This document shows positions 7,296 through 14,253 of a stretch of 14,253 bases of DNA, piece by piece. A model generated the notes under the pieces. The model was not told the DNA's origin. It ran no database searches and saw only the letters and a program-made list of their open reading frames with translations. The translations under genes and the position numbers were made by a program. Each line of letters opens with the position of its first letter. The first letter of the stretch is position 1. This DNA is from an uncultured Muribaculaceae bacterium (GTDB lineage: Bacteria > Bacteroidota > Bacteroidia > Bacteroidales > Muribaculaceae): positions 1 through 14,253 of the forward strand of contig CAJUBM010000074.1 of the NCBI GenBank assembly GCA_910584735.1, read 5' to 3'.

Positions 7296-7815
7296 AGCCT
7301 GCCAAAATATTTTTAAGTTCAACCTTCGCAATCTCAACTTCCCGCACTCGCCCTATCCTTATAGTGTCAACAATAGCCAAGAGACTATATAACATTGAAT
7401 CATTGGCGACAGCCGCCGGAACGGTCTTATACAACGGCGTTATCGCGGCTCCACGCATATTGCCTTTCGCATCCGGCCAAACGTATTGTTCATTACCTGA
7501 CACAATCCTGTCTTTCATAGGGGCTGCGGAAATGGCAGTGGGAACACCGCGAACCATGCTTTGAGGCTGTACCGGAAACACATACTTCAGACCATGGACA
7601 AGGAACTCTTCAAGAGCCAGAATATTCACACGCTGTTTAGTGTTATCCACCAACCGTGCCATTCGGCATCGTTCAAGCGCCTCGGAAACCTCCGAAGCAC
7701 TTATACCAAGCTCCTTCGCAATCTGGCCGTTCAGCAGATTGCGCCCCTTGTCTGTAATCTTTTTAAGTAGTATTACTATGTCTTGTGGTCGCATACCATT
7801 GTGATTTTTAGCCAT
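7282..7815 (-). CDS. Winged helix-turn-helix regulator, putative antitoxin
   Basis: This is a 177-residue protein from the ATG at 7815. Residues about 9-66 form a winged HTH: an N-terminal helix (RPQDIVILLKKITDK), a GQIAKELGISASEVSEALERCR helix-turn-helix (30-51), then the wing ARLVDNTKQRVNI. A linker helix (ALEEFLVHGLKYVFP) leads to a C-terminal region (about 82-177) that I cannot assign. It contains VRGVPTAISAAP, EQYVWPDAKGNMRGAAITPLY and a final helical segment (LLAIVDTIRIGRVREVEIAKVELKNIL). A TTG at 7848 is in frame, but it lies inside the operator palindrome and after the -7 box, so the ATG is the better start. As first gene of a coupled operon with a nucleotidyltransferase it occupies the antitoxin/autorepressor position. 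It is not a recognisable AbiEi at its C-terminus. Confidence 0.8.
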   Translation of the reverse strand: MAKNHNGMRPQDIVILLKKITDKGRNLLNGQIAKELGISASEVSEALERCRMARLVDNTKQRVNILALEEFLVHGLKYVFPVQPQSMVRGVPTAISAAPMKDRIVSGNEQYVWPDAKGNMRGAAITPLYKTVPAAVANDSMLYSLLAIVDTIRIGRVREVEIAKVELKNILAGYDVK

Positions 7816-7823
7816 TTCAAAAT

Positions 7824-7853
7824 TAAATTTGCAATTCGCGAATTGCAAATTTA
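7824..7853. promoter_or_regulatory. Perfect 30-bp palindromic operator candidate
   Basis: Each half reads TAAATTTGCAATTCG, and the second half is its exact reverse complement (15 + 15 bp, no spacer). The last base lies 8 nt upstream of the HTH gene ATG, and one arm contains the -7 box. Dyad symmetry of this quality over a promoter is typical of a dimeric repressor site. The HTH protein encoded next to it is the natural candidate ligand. A cruciform or RNA hairpin in the leader is a less likely alternative. Confidence 0.75.
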
Positions 7854-7877
7854 CTCAAATATCAATATCTTTCCAAA
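7846..7877 (-). promoter_or_regulatory. Bacteroidetes promoter of the HTH-nucleotidyltransferase-phosphoesterase operon
   Basis: On the minus strand, TTTG (7877-7874) is separated by exactly 20 bp from TAAATTTG (7853-7846). Both match the Bacteroidetes consensus without mismatch. The ATG at 7815 lies 30 nt after the -7 box. The -7 box is the outer part of one arm of the adjoining palindrome, so a protein bound there would block the promoter. Confidence 0.75.
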
Positions 7878-7951
7878 TCACCCCCCCAAATTTTATGTAT
7901 GGCAGAAGATTACTTTTGTCAAGAAAACCTTCTTCCCCGGGAAAAGTTAGC

Positions 7952-7986
7952 GGGATGTGTCAAGATTCGGAATCCTGACACATCCC
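7952..7986. terminator. Stem-loop downstream of the large secreted protein gene
   Basis: An 11-bp perfect stem (7952-7962 GGGATGTGTCA with 7976-7986 TGACACATCCC) has a smaller inner helix (GATT/AATC) across the loop. It lies 26 bp past the stop codon of the large minus-strand gene, where a terminator would be expected. However, no immediate T-tract follows on either strand (the minus side has CTTTT after about 5 nt). It may be a weak terminator, an mRNA 3'-end stabiliser or a dispersed palindromic repeat. The rest of 7888-8012 holds no convincing gene. Confidence 0.45.
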
Positions 7987-8012
7987 ACCACAGTAAATGT
8001 GTGTGCTTTTCT

Positions 8013-11000
8013 TTATCTCACAATAATTTTCTTTACAGTCGAACCGGCCTTGACGATATATACGCCGGGCGCTACGGCTATGCGAGTGTCGGCACTGCCG
8101 ATACCCGAATATATCATCGAGCCGTTGGGAACAGTCACGGCAATCTCGCGTCCGCCGGCATGGAGGATAATGATTTCGCCGTCAGCTACAACAATCTGCA
8201 CATCACCGCTGACAGCTTCCTCTAAACCGGAAGCCTCGAACTTCATGCTTACAACGTTGGAATCCTCCGATTCCCCTTTATTGTAGACGGCAGTAACGAC
8301 ATAACTGTAGGTCTTGCCATCCTCAAGGTCGGTATCTACAAACTCGTTCTCTTCCAAGATGGCAGAATTTATCTTCCGACCGTCCCTGTAAACATTGTAG
8401 CCCAAGAGCGACACATTCAATTTGCCGGGAATATACGACACATCGTCAATCATCAGCATCCAGGGATTGGTAGAACTGCTGCGTATGGCGAAATGTTTCG
8501 CGCCTGCCGGAAGCTCAGCCGTGTAAAGGGTCCATACGCCGGGCACAGAACCGCCCACGCCGTCAATCTTTACAAAATCCGCTACCTCCGTGCCTCCGGT
8601 GGAGTAATATACCGATATTCTTTCGGCGTATTCCGATGAATAACTCTTGGCCCAGAACGATATTGTCTGCGCTTCGCCGTTTAGAAGAGGTGACACGGCC
8701 CAGTCATCCACGACCTTACCGTCTTTCCACAGACACAGGCTGAAAAGATATTTCGACCCGCTGTGGGCCTTGGCCGCTGCATCGCCAAGCTGGCTCGAAT
8801 CCCAGACCCAGAAGCTGCCGCGTGTGGTGCCCGGGGTGATGCCGGGGATGTTCCAGTTCTGGAATCCGGCAACCGCAGCGTTATCTACATCGATAAAGGT
8901 CCAGTCGTCATAATGGTCGGCAAAAGGTGTGGCCGTCTCAAAATCCTCAAACACCGGGAGGGAGCCTAAGGCATCAAGGTCAGGCTCGTTCCAGGTAAGG
9001 CGGATGCCGTGGCCGTCCGACTCACCTACCAACGCAGTTACCGCAGGTATGCCCGAATGGCGTGGCTGCACGGTTATTGTCTCGGTGCGGTTATTGTCGG
9101 GATTCTGGTCGGAGGGGGAACTTACCACCGCATAATATTCCAGTGCCACGGGGTCAGCCACAGCCATTGTGCGGACAAATGCCAAAGTCTGCAAGGCTCC
9201 CGAAGCCATGGCCCCTATCTGGCGCGTATCTGCCAGGGTGCCGTTCTCGTAAAGTTCAACCTTAACGTTGTCAATTACCTTCACACCCTCGTTCAACACC
9301 TGCACCTCGACATTGAACTCTTCCCCGGGATGCGCATGGGTGGACGCGGAAATCTTCTTGGCATTTACATCATAGTCAAGCAGGTTGCCGATAGTGATAT
9401 TGTCAACCATCACATAGCTGTATTGCTTAATGGTCGGCGTTATCTTTATCTGGATAACCTTTCCGGCATACTCGCCCAGATTAATAGCGACCTTCCCCCA
9501 GGTGCGCGGCATACTGCCACAGATCCGGTCGACAGTAGAATTGTAAATCTCCGTCCAGGCCTCCTTGTCGGACTCTCTGAGAGCCACAGAAATCTCGTTG
9601 ATGTTGGGCTGTCCCTCATCGCCGGTAGTATTGTAGGTGTAGAATACCAGTCCCGGCTTCGACATACCCTCTAATGTCACAAGGCCCGACATAAGGTCGC
9701 CGGAATCATCCTGGAACTTCCCTTCCATCAAGAAGAACTTACCATCGCCGTCCTGCGAGGAGACCCCGTTTGAATCGTACGTGTAGGCCCATACACCGCC
9801 GCCGGCGTCATCCGTACCCCACACATAGGTGTCAAGAGCGCCCGATTCGGCAAGCCCCTTATACGGCGTCCCGGCGGGAATCAGATCCGATTCCATGCCG
9901 GCTCCGATACCGGCCACATTCTCAGGCACGACTTCCACCTTTATGAAATCCTGCTTACCGGCTTTCGCCAGTTGGAATACATAACGTGGCTCGGAAAGGT
10001 CGGCAACCAACGGCTCGGAACCATCATCCGTGATACGCGACAGATTGTATTTCACATCGGCCGACGACATGTTAAGCCCGTTTATATCTTTCGTCACCGG
10101 ATTCCAGGTTATGGCAACCTCACCCTCGTTATCGGTACGGCGTATCTGTACGCCCTCTATGCCGACGGGCAGGTCGTGTCCGATGAAAGCACTCTGAGTT
10201 ACGGCCACACCGTCACCGGCATTATTGAAGCATACCACCGAGTATTCATGCATGCCGCGCTGAGGCACAATGTCATCAAAACTTAGACCGGCACCCGGCG
10301 AGGGAGAGGTAAAGGTCTTTACAACCTCATCGTCACGGCTCAACTCAATCTTCGTGATACCGGACAGCGCCGTACCGCTTGCCGACACCGAGGGAGCCTT
10401 AAATGCCACATGAGCTTTCAGGGCGCCATCGGCATCGGGAGTGACACTCAGGTCTGTAGCTACACCGGGAGCATCGTCCAGGACTCCGGCTCCTATCTCG
10501 ATATTACGCAGATAGAGATAATACATATTCTTATCCGACATACCGTGGAAACCGATATAATAAATACCGTCAGCCGTCGGGACTATCTTCTTGTTTACGG
10601 CCAAAGGATTCGCCGAACTCTGCGTCACCACGGTAGGGGGCAGCAACGTTCTGTCAAGGCCCTGCACTGAGGCATCGGTTCCATATTTTACCTCAATCCT
10701 TTCCGGCGTCTCATCGCCATCGTAAGCGTAAACCTCGAACGACACCTCATATTCACGTCCGGCCCTGAGCCTTATGGGTGGCGAAATCAGCCAGTCGTTC
10801 ATAGTCTTGGTCGTATTGTAGGCTATGCGCAATTCGTTCTGACCCCATACAGTCCACGTCTTACCATCGTTGTTCTCATCAAGTACCAGCCATCCCTCCA
10901 GGCCGTCAGTATTGAAATCGGGTATATAGGGAGGGGTAATAGCGCCGAGCTTGATGCTGTTTGACTTCGCGGGGGCAGACTCAACACCGTTGGATACAGC

Positions 11001-12563
11001 CACAACCGTATAATAATATATCTCCATCCGGTTCGGTTCCCCGATAGGCTCGCTGAACGTGGTGGACTTATGCCCTTGGGCCACCTTCACCGCACCTGGA
11101 TAGCGTGTTACCGTATAGGAAAGGCCGCCGACATCGATATAGCCGCCGTTCACACCCGCCGTAACGGCATCCCAGCTAAGCTGCATACGTCCATCGGCAT
11201 ATGAGAGCGAGACGTTTGTAGACGCCGAGGGGGTATCCGTTCCGGCAAACACACCCTTGACAATCTTCTGCGGACTCATCCCGGCACTATTCTCGGCATA
11301 AACCGCGAAATCATATAGACCGGGCTGCTGCATAGTCACCGGGATTGACACTTCAGAGCCATACGAGGCTTTCTTCGTGGCAAGAACTTCCCCGGCAACC
11401 GCTATCTTTATGTCAACCTGGCCGGTAGCCTGCGAGCCATCGAACAGCGTTGCGGGAGCTTTTACGGTGGCCGTGCCTGTAAGGCTACCCCCGTTGAATA
11501 CGACACCGGCACTCTGCACCTCGTCGGGAGCCTTGTCGGCAGCAGCAGAACCTACAACATACATGCCTGAGACCTCGGCTTCGTTGGGCAGATGGTAGAG
11601 CAGCGTAGCCGCTCCGGTAGAAAGATTCACCTCCGTAAGCACACCCGTGCCATCGGCCGGACTTACAGCCCAGAACATGCGGTCGGTCTTGGGGTCGATA
11701 CATGCACCGGAGATATATGCCGGTATAAAACCAGTGATACCGATGTCTTCCACATCGCCTGTCGCACGGTCAATCTTGCACAAAGTAGATGATACGACCC
11801 TGGCATTATCGCCCGTGCCTACGATATTCTTCCGTATGCCGTAGAATGTGCCGGAAGAACTGATGGCGAACGCGCACCAGCTTCCCTCAAGCGCCGACAC
11901 AGTGCCGGTGCGGCGGGCACTCTCATTCTTATATTCTATTGTGCCGAGTTCAACGCCCGTGCCGTCCGAGTTATAGAATATACCGTATATTTTGCCACTT
12001 ACCGGGTCAACGGCCATACCCGCAGGTGCAAGCACGTTCTTATTCGATGGATAGCAATAGAACTCCAGTTCGCCCGTGGCTACATCATAACCGTTTACTT
12101 CGATAATGTCATAGAAACCGGAGTCATCAAAGTTCGTACCGTAATATATACCGTCCACACATACTCCGCCGTACCCGGCATCAAACCGTGGGATTATAGT
12201 TTCAAAATCCTCCTCTTCATTAGCCGGAATCCTTGCCAGATAAGCCCTGTCGGTGGTACCCATTGTAGACTCCCACATAACGTTACCATATATAATAGGA
12301 AGACGTCGGGAGACTTTAGCGGGTGCCTGAGTAACAGCGCGGCGGTTAGCCTCCGATGCGGCATAAGTGCGAATCCTCCGGTCATCGGACTTTTTCCTTT
12401 CACGAGAAAGCATAGTGACTTTGCCGCCATTCCCCTTCGTAGGCAACGCCAGGGTAGCGAACTTGGATGGCCGCGTCTGTGGAGGTGATAATACTTTCTC
12501 GGAAGATGTTGCCGCCGACGCCATCATGGCAATCAAGCAAAGGCAGATTATGATTCTTCTCAT
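8013..12563 (-). CDS. Large multidomain T9SS-secreted adhesin-like protein
   Basis: From the ATG at 12563 the protein has 1516 residues. It begins with a signal peptide (MRRIIICLCLIAMMASAATSS). The 12608 ATG is rejected because the -7 box lies inside that extension. Residues about 88-340 form repeated beta strands with NG/DG turns like a beta-propeller (GGVCVDGIYYGTN, GMAVDPVSGKIYGIFYN, GACIDPKTDRMFWAV). Next come Ig/FN3-like segments (about 350-540), a jelly-roll (about 545-692, DWLISPPIRL), more FN3 (about 700-895) and a second jelly-roll-like region (about 905-1060). A CARDB-like domain (about 1063-1166) is followed by a cleaved-adhesin/choice-of-anchor-J domain (about 1200-1378, DDWAVSPLL, MLMIDDVSY) and FN3 (about 1380-1444). 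The T9SS type-A sorting tail (about 1450-1516) ends GVYIVKAGSTVKKIIVR. It is predicted to be exported and held on the cell surface, possibly binding host or dietary polymers. I see no protease or glycosidase catalytic motif. Confidence 0.88.
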   Translation of the reverse strand: MRRIIICLCLIAMMASAATSSEKVLSPPQTRPSKFATLALPTKGNGGKVTMLSRERKKSDDRRIRTYAASEANRRAVTQAPAKVSRRLPIIYGNVMWESTMGTTDRAYLARIPANEEEDFETIIPRFDAGYGGVCVDGIYYGTNFDDSGFYDIIEVNGYDVATGELEFYCYPSNKNVLAPAGMAVDPVSGKIYGIFYNSDGTGVELGTIEYKNESARRTGTVSALEGSWCAFAISSSGTFYGIRKNIVGTGDNARVVSSTLCKIDRATGDVEDIGITGFIPAYISGACIDPKTDRMFWAVSPADGTGVLTEVNLSTGAATLLYHLPNEAEVSGMYVVGSAAADKAPDEVQSAGVVFNGGSLTGTATVKAPATLFDGSQATGQVDIKIAVAGEVLATKKASYGSEVSIPVTMQQPGLYDFAVYAENSAGMSPQKIVKGVFAGTDTPSASTNVSLSYADGRMQLSWDAVTAGVNGGYIDVGGLSYTVTRYPGAVKVAQGHKSTTFSEPIGEPNRMEIYYYTVVAVSNGVESAPAKSNSIKLGAITPPYIPDFNTDGLEGWLVLDENNDGKTWTVWGQNELRIAYNTTKTMNDWLISPPIRLRAGREYEVSFEVYAYDGDETPERIEVKYGTDASVQGLDRTLLPPTVVTQSSANPLAVNKKIVPTADGIYYIGFHGMSDKNMYYLYLRNIEIGAGVLDDAPGVATDLSVTPDADGALKAHVAFKAPSVSASGTALSGITKIELSRDDEVVKTFTSPSPGAGLSFDDIVPQRGMHEYSVVCFNNAGDGVAVTQSAFIGHDLPVGIEGVQIRRTDNEGEVAITWNPVTKDINGLNMSSADVKYNLSRITDDGSEPLVADLSEPRYVFQLAKAGKQDFIKVEVVPENVAGIGAGMESDLIPAGTPYKGLAESGALDTYVWGTDDAGGGVWAYTYDSNGVSSQDGDGKFFLMEGKFQDDSGDLMSGLVTLEGMSKPGLVFYTYNTTGDEGQPNINEISVALRESDKEAWTEIYNSTVDRICGSMPRTWGKVAINLGEYAGKVIQIKITPTIKQYSYVMVDNITIGNLLDYDVNAKKISASTHAHPGEEFNVEVQVLNEGVKVIDNVKVELYENGTLADTRQIGAMASGALQTLAFVRTMAVADPVALEYYAVVSSPSDQNPDNNRTETITVQPRHSGIPAVTALVGESDGHGIRLTWNEPDLDALGSLPVFEDFETATPFADHYDDWTFIDVDNAAVAGFQNWNIPGITPGTTRGSFWVWDSSQLGDAAAKAHSGSKYLFSLCLWKDGKVVDDWAVSPLLNGEAQTISFWAKSYSSEYAERISVYYSTGGTEVADFVKIDGVGGSVPGVWTLYTAELPAGAKHFAIRSSSTNPWMLMIDDVSYIPGKLNVSLLGYNVYRDGRKINSAILEENEFVDTDLEDGKTYSYVVTAVYNKGESEDSNVVSMKFEASGLEEAVSGDVQIVVADGEIIILHAGGREIAVTVPNGSMIYSGIGSADTRIAVAPGVYIVKAGSTVKKIIVR

Positions 12564-12596
12564 GTGATATTGAAATTTGGTTTTATAGATTTTTGG

Positions 12597-12624
12597 CAAA
12601 TATAGCACTCCATTAACTCAACAA
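12597..12624 (-). promoter_or_regulatory. Promoter of the large T9SS cargo gene
   Basis: TATATTTG on the minus strand (12604-12597) is a perfect TAnnTTTG -7 box, 33 nt before the ATG at 12563. A TTG at 12624-12622 is a possible -33 element with a short 17-bp spacer. The box lies within the longer 12608 reading frame and so favours the 12563 start. A 10-bp palindrome AGATTAATCT (12624-12633) sits next to it. Confidence 0.5.
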
Positions 12625-12744
12625 GATTAATCTATATTAAGAAATATCGACCCATTTGCTATTTTAACAGTGTTTCTCCCGGCAAAATATATAGGTACAT
12701 TATAAATAACGCCTTTGGCAGTGTTAACGACCTTGAAGTCAAAA

Positions 12745-14253
12745 TCAATCAACTGCAACTTTGGCTGTCTGTTGCCTATATCCCTCGGATGTGGCCGTAA
12801 CAACATATATTCCCGCCGACAGGTTTTCCAACGAACTGCGGCTCCCGCCGACAGCCTCAAAACGGCGCACCAACGAGCCGGAGGCTGAATACACAGCCAC
12901 CTCTATATTTCCCAATGCCGCAGAGAACTCTATGCTCGGGCCATTGATACGGAAAATCGCCGTCTCGGAGGCATCTGACACTTCCTGCACCCCGGCAGAT
13001 ATATCGGAAATCTGCATATCCATCCACTGTTTGTTCTCACGGAGTTTGTTCTTGAAAAATGCCAGCTTCGCATCGGTGTTGCCTTTCTCATACTGCGGCC
13101 AGCGCTCATAATTGATGCGGTCGGCCTCACGGCACATCTCCGCAATCCGCTCTGAATGGGCGAACACCTCCTCGAACCGGGCCTCGAACTTATCCCATTC
13201 ATCCACCAAGGCCATACGGAACATAAGGGTGTGGAACATAGGTTCAATCCAGTGTACCTGCGAATATGCCGGATGGTCGTTCATCACCCAGTCGGATTTC
13301 GGGGAGAATCCCAAATCCCACACGGGGCCGAAATTCCATCTGGCACCTTCGCCCAAATCTTTGTGGAGATAAAAACTGCCGTTATAACCGTCAGTATCAC
13401 CCAGAATCTCCCTGACGATAAAATAACGGGCCACAGACGCGGGGTCAATCATCTCGGCCCACTTCCGTCCGATCTCATCGCCGGAATATATGGCCTCGTT
13501 CATATCAGTGAACTGCCCGATAAGCCATGAGCGCTGTATGTCGCTCAATACCTCGGGGGTTTTATAGGTAACCCTAAGATCTATCCTGTCAGTCTCGGGT
13601 ATCTTTATCTGTGCCTCATCATCATAGTTGTCTATCTCGACAAGCCATCCACCTTTCACCAGTTCCGGGTCTTTGCACAAATCCTCCTGTTCGTATATGT
13701 CAAGGCGCGACTTGTCAATCTTCATGCTTTCCACAACGAAATAAAGTCCGTCATAGGAGCCGTTGAGCACCAGTTCTACCGGCTCTATGCGGGGTGCCCA
13801 CCCCATGCCGGTCATCCTTGCCATCTCATGGCCGCTTACGCATGCTATCCACTGGGCATACCCCACAGCCCACGGAATCAGGGCGAAATGCTTATGCTTA
13901 GGCATCCCGAGCAGCGGGGTCTTTTTCTCGAATTTTATTTTGTAAGGTTTCTTATCGAGCTTCCAAGAGGCGTTTCCACGCCCTTTGATAGTAAGCTCTA
14001 TCCCCGAAAGAGCCTCGGCTTCGGTTCCGGCGAATGTGGCATACCCTTCGGGCAGCGACACATCCATGAGTGCCGGAATCTTGTTCTCCTTGTCAAGGAC
14101 GGGGGCGCCATCCTGGGTGTTGATTGTAATTACAGGCAATGTGCCTGAAGCCTTTGACGGGGGCCAGCCATTGTCTACATTGCTTTCCTCTGCAATTGCG
14201 GGTCAATGTAAAAAGTAGGTTGTTAAAAAGGAGAATAAATGCGAACTTTGCCA
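12745..14253 (-). CDS. CotH kinase family protein with T9SS tail; 5'-partial, apparent frameshift near 14200
   Basis: The continuous frame (residue 1 = TTG at 14139) gives 464 residues. A CotH spore-coat-kinase-like domain (about 45-280) shows the RGNASW (54-59), KPYKIKF (64-70) and PVELVLNGSYDGLYFVVESM (120-139) segments. The metal/nucleotide region is GDTDGYNGSFYLHKD...WNFGPVWDLGF (247-278). Many homologs have WDxD where this has WDLG, so activity is uncertain. CotH proteins are secreted or surface protein kinase-like enzymes. The C-terminus (about 400-464, IEVAVYSASGSLVRRF ... LSAGIYVVTA) is a T9SS sorting tail. No ATG exists in this frame: it is open to 14202 and then hits a stop (14205-14203). 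The other frame (14251 leftward) encodes an ideal signal peptide, AKFAFILLFNNLLFTLT. Dropping one G of GGG 14200-14202 joins the two as ...LTAIAEES. The true start is outside the window. The gene is either disrupted or has a sequencing error. Confidence 0.82.

Noticed and set aside
7296..7337. N-terminal extension of the nucleotidyltransferase from a TTG at 7337
   Set aside because: The extra residues are just the shifted frame of the preceding gene; the ATG at 7295 gives normal overlap and a complete domain.
7816..7848. N-terminal extension of the HTH regulator from a TTG at 7848
   Set aside because: The extension lies within the palindromic operator right after the -7 box; the ATG at 7815 starts just ahead of the HTH domain.
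7881..7887. Run of seven C residues upstream of the operon promoter
   Set aside because: It lies outside any gene and upstream of the -33 box. No evidence of length variation can be obtained from one sequence.
7895..7978. 27-codon ATG reading frame overlapping the 7952-7986 stem-loop
   Set aside because: Too short, no recognisable leader or homology, and part of its sequence is constrained by the hairpin. No support as a gene.
12627..12860. 77-residue reading frame overlapping the 3' end of the CotH gene
   Set aside because: The overlapping part is another frame of the T9SS tail and the remainder is AT-rich intergenic sequence.
1..14253. tRNA, rRNA, CRISPR array, IS element or integrase
   Set aside because: No tRNA cloverleaf, repeat-spacer array, transposase/integrase motif or terminal inverted repeats were seen. 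Mobility of the 5836-7877 block is suggested only by composition and gene content.

Overview
The window looks like the chromosome of a gut-type Bacteroidales, possibly Muribaculaceae. Three things support this. Promoters carry the Bacteroidetes -7 box TAnnTTTG, with a TTTG/TTG box upstream. Two secreted proteins end in type IX secretion (T9SS) C-terminal sorting tails. The housekeeping proteins, such as the two-domain RNase H and the alanine dehydrogenase/PntA-like protein, resemble Bacteroidetes versions. I made these assignments by eye from the sequence, without any database search.

Layout. 1-204 is a leader region with a strong intrinsic terminator (54-82) for an upstream gene and a -7 box. 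205-3656 (+) is a run of five same-strand genes: a small membrane protein, MscL, a shikimate kinase, an alanine dehydrogenase/PntA-like protein with a degraded nucleotide-binding motif, and ribonuclease H. The last four are spaced 25-35 bp apart and look like one transcription unit. A secreted TPR protein (3665-4420, -) converges on RNase H with only 8 bp between stop codons. The 4421-4670 gap is a divergent promoter region feeding mannose-1-phosphate guanylyltransferase (4671-5753, +). That gene has its own promoter and ends at a 13-bp-stem bidirectional terminator.

5836-7877 (-) is visibly more AT-rich than its surroundings and reads as an accessory insert. It is a tightly coupled three-gene operon: a winged-helix regulator, an AbiEii-like nucleotidyltransferase and a calcineurin-like metallophosphoesterase. 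It has a textbook promoter (TTTG-N20-TAAATTTG) whose -7 box lies inside a perfect 30-bp palindrome just ahead of the first ATG. I interpret it as a self-repressed toxin-antitoxin or defence-like module with a third enzyme. This is the best candidate for something undescribed in the window.

8013-14253 (-) holds two surface or secreted T9SS cargo genes. One is a 1516-residue multidomain adhesin-like protein (N-terminal propeller-like region, FN3/Ig-like domains, jelly-roll/cleaved-adhesin domains, sorting tail). The other is a CotH-kinase-family protein with its own sorting tail. The 5' end of the CotH gene runs off the window and appears to carry a one-base frameshift at 14200-14202, which separates its signal peptide from the rest of the protein.
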